The translations under genes were made by a program, and so were the position numbers. The notes under the pieces are model-generated. The model ran no database searches. It worked only from the letters and a program-made list of their open reading frames with translations, and was not told the DNA's origin. Below are positions 60,260-64,000 of a stretch of DNA of 64,000 nucleotides, piece by piece. This stretch comes from Luminiphilus sp051201685 (GTDB lineage Bacteria > Pseudomonadota > Gammaproteobacteria > Pseudomonadales > Halieaceae), in contig NZ_CP179213.1 in assembly GCF_051201685.1 (NCBI RefSeq), positions 2,914,001 to 2,978,000 on the forward strand, written 5' to 3'. Numbering within the stretch: position 1 is the first letter of the stretch; each line of letters starts with the position of its first letter.

Positions 60260-61825
60260 ATGAGCCAAGACAGCAACGCCAACAATCCCCAGAAACACAG
60301 CGACCTTCCCCCTTCAAAGCTTATTGAACTAGCCTTAGCACGCGGCGAAGGCACGCTTTCGGATACCGGCGCGCTGCGCGTGGAAACCGGCGCCAGAACC
60401 GGGCGCTCTCCCGCAGACCGATTTGTAGTCAAAGAGGTGTCCTCACAGGATGACATTGACTGGGGCTCGGTCAACAAAGCCTTTGAAAGCGACCGATTCG
60501 ACGCGCTTTGGGCGCGTGTTAAAGCGTTTGCCAGTGAGACGACTACGTTCGTTCAACACCTGCATGTTGGAGAGCACAGCGAGCACTATCTACCTGTTCG
60601 CGCCACAACAACAACGGCTTGGCAGTCACTTTTCGCAAGAAATATGTTTATTCGCCCCGACACCTACAACCCCACCAACAAGCCTGAGTGGAAGATTCTC
60701 AATGTCCCGGGCTTTGTCTGCGACCCTCTACGGGACGGCACAAATTCTGAAGCCACGGTCATCGTCAATTTCGGTCAGCGTAAAGTGCTTATTGCAGGCA
60801 TGCGATACGCAGGAGAAATGAAAAAGGCCATGTTTTCGGTGCAAAACTTCTTGCTGCCGGAAAAAGATGTCATGCCGATGCATTGTTCAGCTAACGTGGG
60901 AGAGGATGGCCAAACCACACTATTCTTCGGGCTATCTGGAACCGGTAAAACGACACTTTCTGCTGATCCATCACGCTATTTAATCGGTGATGATGAGCAC
61001 GGGTGGGCTAAGGGTGCCGTGTTCAACATTGAAGGTGGCTGCTACGCCAAGACCATCAATCTGAGCCAGAAGAACGAACCTATTATCTGGGATGCCATTC
61101 GCTTTGGCGCTATCGTGGAAAACGTGGTTTTAAATGAGCAACGTCACGCTGACTACAACGACACCAGTCTTTCAGAGAATGGTCGCTGCTGCTATCCGTT
61201 AGAGCATGTGGTGCGCCGCGTGCCACAAAACAGTGGCGGCGAGCCCAAGTGCGTAATCTTCCTCACCTGTGACGTCTCAGGGGTATTACCTCCGATCTCG
61301 ATTTTGTCCAAGGAAGCGGCTGCCTTTCACTTTCTGTCGGGCTATACCGCCCGGGTTGGCTCTACTGAAGTCGGTGCAGCTGCTGGCATCCACCCCACGT
61401 TTTCCACCTGTTTCGGCGCCCCGTTCATGCCCCGTCCCGCTGGGGATTATGCAGAATTGCTAATGAAGCGCATTGAAGATTTCGGCAGCCAAGTTTACCT
61501 GGTCAATACGGGCTGGGCTGGTGGCTCAGGTGGTGCTGAAGGCCGGGGCTCAAGGTTCCCGATCCCCGTCACGCGAGCCGTGGTCAATGCCGCGCAAAGC
61601 GGCTGTCTAATAGACGGAGAGACCCAGCACCTCGACACCCTCAACCTTACATTTCCTAGCGTTATTCCCGGGGTAGACGAAAAGTACATCAACCCAAAGG
61701 CGGGCTGGGGTGACGATGACGCCTACGAAGTTCAAGCAAAAAAATTAGCGGCCCTCTTCCAAGACAATATCAATAACTTTGATGTCAGCGACGCCATTAT
61801 TGCCGCAGGCCCCAAAGCACCCTGA
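60260..61825 (+). CDS. pckA: phosphoenolpyruvate carboxykinase (ATP)
   Basis: Gluconeogenic enzyme of 521 residues converting oxaloacetate to PEP. The P-loop is FFGLSGTGKTTLSADP, the metal-binding His is in MPMHCSANVGEDG, and RTGRSPADRFVV and TARVGSTEVG are ATP-type signatures. I take the ATG at 60260; one at 60227 is also in frame and would add 11 residues. Confidence 0.97.
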   Translation: MSQDSNANNPQKHSDLPPSKLIELALARGEGTLSDTGALRVETGARTGRSPADRFVVKEVSSQDDIDWGSVNKAFESDRFDALWARVKAFASETTTFVQHLHVGEHSEHYLPVRATTTTAWQSLFARNMFIRPDTYNPTNKPEWKILNVPGFVCDPLRDGTNSEATVIVNFGQRKVLIAGMRYAGEMKKAMFSVQNFLLPEKDVMPMHCSANVGEDGQTTLFFGLSGTGKTTLSADPSRYLIGDDEHGWAKGAVFNIEGGCYAKTINLSQKNEPIIWDAIRFGAIVENVVLNEQRHADYNDTSLSENGRCCYPLEHVVRRVPQNSGGEPKCVIFLTCDVSGVLPPISILSKEAAAFHFLSGYTARVGSTEVGAAAGIHPTFSTCFGAPFMPRPAGDYAELLMKRIEDFGSQVYLVNTGWAGGSGGAEGRGSRFPIPVTRAVVNAAQSGCLIDGETQHLDTLNLTFPSVIPGVDEKYINPKAGWGDDDAYEVQAKKLAALFQDNINNFDVSDAIIAAGPKAP

Positions 61826-61903
61826 AGCGGTGAGTCTTTGGCAGGTACAGCGGCGCTGCGCGGGAATCTTGTCTTACCAACAGACACTGCGCCGCCACTT
61901 GCC

Positions 61904-62707
61904 ATGACCGAGGGCCAGGAAGAGAAAAGCGACGTCAATCCGCTACAGACGCAGTCAGCGCCCAACGTAACAAAACAGCTGACTCGTCTGCGCCTTGAAC
62001 CCAGCTCCAGAGATTTTTACATTTGTGAATTTCCCAAGTCGGGCGTGACCTTTCTCACCGTTCTAATTGCAAACGCGCTGCTTATTGCCAACGGGTACAG
62101 AGCTAGGGCCACTTTTGCCTCAGTCCGCAATTATATTGCTGACCTGTGTGTTGGCGAGCAAGTCACATCCCACACCTTCCAAGACCCGCCGACCAGATTT
62201 TATAAAATACACTCGGTATTTTCGCCTCAGTTTATCCATAGCCTTTACCTTGTTAGGCATCCGGTCGATGTCATGGCCAGTAATCTACGCTACGCCATTG
62301 GCAGGGGCTGGTGGCAATCCGATAATACTGAGGACTTCTTGGATCATCCCATACTGGGCATAGAAGCGTGGAAGCGGCACGTTCAGGGGTGGCTGGTAGA
62401 TAATAGCTTTGCATCAGATGTAATTTTTATCCATCTCTTGCGCTACGAAGATCTGGTTGCAAACAGCGAGAAGGAGTTGCGTGCCATAGACGCAAACTTT
62501 GGGTGGCAATTGCCCGAAGACGCCATCACTGGGGCAGTGGAAGCTGCCTCAAGAGAGAATATGCGTATTCAAGAAGCAACTTACCGCCAGCACAACCCCA
62601 ATCATCAATTTGAATTTGTTTCTCCGTCCGGGTCTGAGGTGGCGCCCGGCTTTCGCCAGCGAATTATGACTTGCTGCGACAAAGAACTGCAGCTGCTGGG
62701 TTATTGA
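61904..62707 (+). CDS. sulfotransferase-domain protein
   Basis: A protein of about 267 residues with the PAPS-binding motifs of the sulfotransferase family: FPKSGVTFLTVLIAN (5'-phosphosulfate loop, normally PKSGTTW) and LVRHPVDVMASNLRYAI (3'-phosphate loop, with Arg and Ser). It likely transfers sulfate to a sugar, lipid or small molecule; the acceptor is unknown. A TTG start at 61838 is in frame, but I favour the ATG at 61904. It follows pckA by 78 bases and may share its transcript. No sulfate-activation genes are near. Confidence 0.8.
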   Translation: MTEGQEEKSDVNPLQTQSAPNVTKQLTRLRLEPSSRDFYICEFPKSGVTFLTVLIANALLIANGYRARATFASVRNYIADLCVGEQVTSHTFQDPPTRFYKIHSVFSPQFIHSLYLVRHPVDVMASNLRYAIGRGWWQSDNTEDFLDHPILGIEAWKRHVQGWLVDNSFASDVIFIHLLRYEDLVANSEKELRAIDANFGWQLPEDAITGAVEAASRENMRIQEATYRQHNPNHQFEFVSPSGSEVAPGFRQRIMTCCDKELQLLGY

Positions 62708-62796
62708 GTTATCGCCCAACGCCCAGTAAGCAGGGCCGTAGAATCCAGCCTCGTAGCTTCACACCACGCTACGTTAATGAAACCCTAGCGCGACGC

Positions 62797-64000
62797 TCAA
62801 TGCGCTGTCGTAACGACCGAAGAATCAGTGGCTGTAGAGACTTTGCCTCCCCCCAGCAGTCGCTTTAGCAAACCCGTTACATCATCTCCAACCAAATACA
62901 ACGCTGGAACCAAAACAAGGGTCACGCCGGTGGCAAATAAAACGCCAAATGCCAAGGATGTGACCATGGGAATCAAAAACTGAGCCTGAACGCTTGTCTC
63001 AGACATGATAGGCAGCAGCCCCACGAATGTGGTCAAAGACGTCAGAATGATGGGGCGAAACCGATCCTCTGCCCCTTGCAACAACGCATCCCAAAGTTCG
63101 TAGCCTTGCTCGCGCAAGTGGTTAATACGATCAATAAGCACTAGATTGTCGTTGACCACAACGCCAGCGCAGGCAATAACACCCATCATGGAAAAGATAC
63201 TGACTTCCCAGTCGAGCAAGGCGTGACCGAAGATGGCGCCCATGATGCCAAACGGGATGGCGGTCAATACCAAAAAGGGCTGCCAATAGGATTTGAAAGC
63301 AATCGCCATAAGGCCAAAGATGACCAGCATGGCCAGCCCCATGAACATCAGCATAGCGCTCTTAAATTCGGTCTCTTCCTGAAGTTCTCCGTCTAAATTC
63401 AGCTCCAAGCCCGGGTACTCTTGCTGCCACAAAGGCAGTTTATTGACGACAATACCGTCCACCACCGCACGAGGGCTGGCACCATCGGCCCGAACGTCCG
63501 CGCCAATCTCTAAGGTGCGCATGCGGTTTAAACGCTCTAACTTCTGATACCCCGGTTCAATGCGATATGTTGCCACGACCCCAAACGGCACCTCCTTGCC
63601 GGTAGGTGTGCGAATGTACATTTCGTCGAGGTTAGCTAGTGAACGCCGCTCGCTCTCGGGATAACGAACCATGACCTTAACGTCCTCACGACCCCTTGGA
63701 ATACGTTGCGCCTCTGCACCATAAAACGCCTGCCGAACCTGCTTCGCGACACTCGCCAGCGTCACGCCCAACGCCTCCGCTGCAGGCTTAAGGTCTAGCA
63801 CCACCTCATCCCGGGGTGAATCAAAGCTATCGCTGACATCGAAAACGCCCGGATAAGCGAGCAAAGCCGCTCGTACTCTGGGTGCCAAATCTTCCAAATC
63901 TTGTGTGTCACGCGACGCGAACAGCAGTTTAATCTGCTTGCCCGGATCTTGAATGGTAAAGTCCATTCGAATTTCTTTCGCTTGGGGCACCGGACCTACG
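62797..64000 (-). CDS. RND-family efflux permease, C-terminal part (cut by window edge)
   Basis: The last about 400 residues of a resistance-nodulation-division transporter; the reading frame runs off the window end (the GTG near 63990 is internal). Seen are the second periplasmic porter part (FDVSDSFDSPRDEVVLDLKPAAEALGV), then membrane helices with MLMFMGLAMLVIFGLMAIAFKSY, AIPFGIMGAIFGHALLDWEVSIFSMMGVIACAGVVVNDNLVLIDRI and FRPIILTSLTTFVGLLPIM. NDNLVLIDRI marks the heavy-metal/multidrug HAE group. It is convergent with the sulfotransferase gene. Confidence 0.9.
   Translation of the reverse strand, partial: VGPVPQAKEIRMDFTIQDPGKQIKLLFASRDTQDLEDLAPRVRAALLAYPGVFDVSDSFDSPRDEVVLDLKPAAEALGVTLASVAKQVRQAFYGAEAQRIPRGREDVKVMVRYPESERRSLANLDEMYIRTPTGKEVPFGVVATYRIEPGYQKLERLNRMRTLEIGADVRADGASPRAVVDGIVVNKLPLWQQEYPGLELNLDGELQEETEFKSAMLMFMGLAMLVIFGLMAIAFKSYWQPFLVLTAIPFGIMGAIFGHALLDWEVSIFSMMGVIACAGVVVNDNLVLIDRINHLREQGYELWDALLQGAEDRFRPIILTSLTTFVGLLPIMSETSVQAQFLIPMVTSLAFGVLFATGVTLVLVPALYLVGDDVTGLLKRLLGGGKVSTATDSSVVTTAH

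Noticed and set aside
1..64000. CRISPR arrays, prophage, insertion sequences or toxin-antitoxin pairs
   Set aside because: No regularly spaced repeats, transposase, integrase or phage genes were seen while reading the window; the genes are mostly conserved housekeeping ones in a common order.

Overview
The window reads as chromosomal DNA of a free-living, aerobic gammaproteobacterium, most likely a marine member of the Cellvibrionales/Halieaceae (OM60/NOR5) type or a relative. This is inferred from gene order and protein character, not from a marker-gene comparison. Blocks match the Pseudomonas/Cellvibrio arrangement: fmdB-aspS-ruvCAB-ybgC-tolQRAB-pal-cpoB-queE-queC-tRNA-Lys, proA-nadD-rsfS-rlmH-mrdA-rodA-mltB-rlpA-dacA-ybeD-lipB, hslO-pckA, and an NrdA with two ATP cones. 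Genes are densely packed and often overlap by 1-10 bases. I saw no prophage, insertion sequence, CRISPR array or integron.

Layout. 1-2.1 kb: tryptophan (kynurenine) breakdown, a putative formylkynurenine hydrolase overlapping kynureninase. 2.2-7.5 kb (minus): a secreted M1 metallopeptidase with a small partner gene, a phospholipase-D-type lipoprotein and an acetyltransferase. 7.75-15 kb (plus): an ACT-domain protein and then the most striking part of the window, a signalling island consisting of a REC-EAL cyclic-di-GMP phosphodiesterase, a complete stressosome set (RsbR with two PAS domains, RsbS, RsbT, RsbX) and a large hybrid histidine kinase whose N-terminus looks like a degenerate RsbT domain. 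No sigma-B-type sigma factor is present. 15.2-26.8 kb (minus): tRNA-Lys, queuosine precursor synthesis, Tol-Pal envelope machinery, RuvABC, AspS and FmdB.

27.1-33.6 kb: an HU-type protein with a histone-H1-like tail, ProS, a lytic transglycosylase, a LuxR-type regulator, a glutamine-synthetase-like enzyme, glutathione peroxidase and a carboxymuconolactone-decarboxylase-family protein. 33.7-45.1 kb (minus): RF3 and the rod-shape/cell-wall cluster from proA to lipB. 45.2-50.2 kb: the iron-storage pair bfd-bfr, a D-aminoacylase-like amidohydrolase, monothiol glutaredoxin and argD-argF. 50.2-54.8 kb: nrdAB behind a promoter region with two NrdR-like boxes exactly 32 bp apart, closed by a strong terminator. 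55-64 kb: a DinG-family helicase, an acyltransferase, rpsT with a TTG start codon, a polyhydroxyalkanoate-system protein, hslO-pckA, a sulfotransferase and the C-terminal part of an RND efflux permease cut by the window edge.

How the parts work together. The proposed signalling route is: PAS signals at RsbR/RsbS release RsbT, RsbX resets the complex, and the output goes through the hybrid kinase (HisKA, receiver, HPt) to the REC-EAL protein and so to cyclic-di-GMP. The gene content and motifs are visible; the wiring is inference. The rest of the window is mostly housekeeping, with several unusual translation starts (TTG, GTG and a probable CTG) and a probable leaderless bfd transcript.
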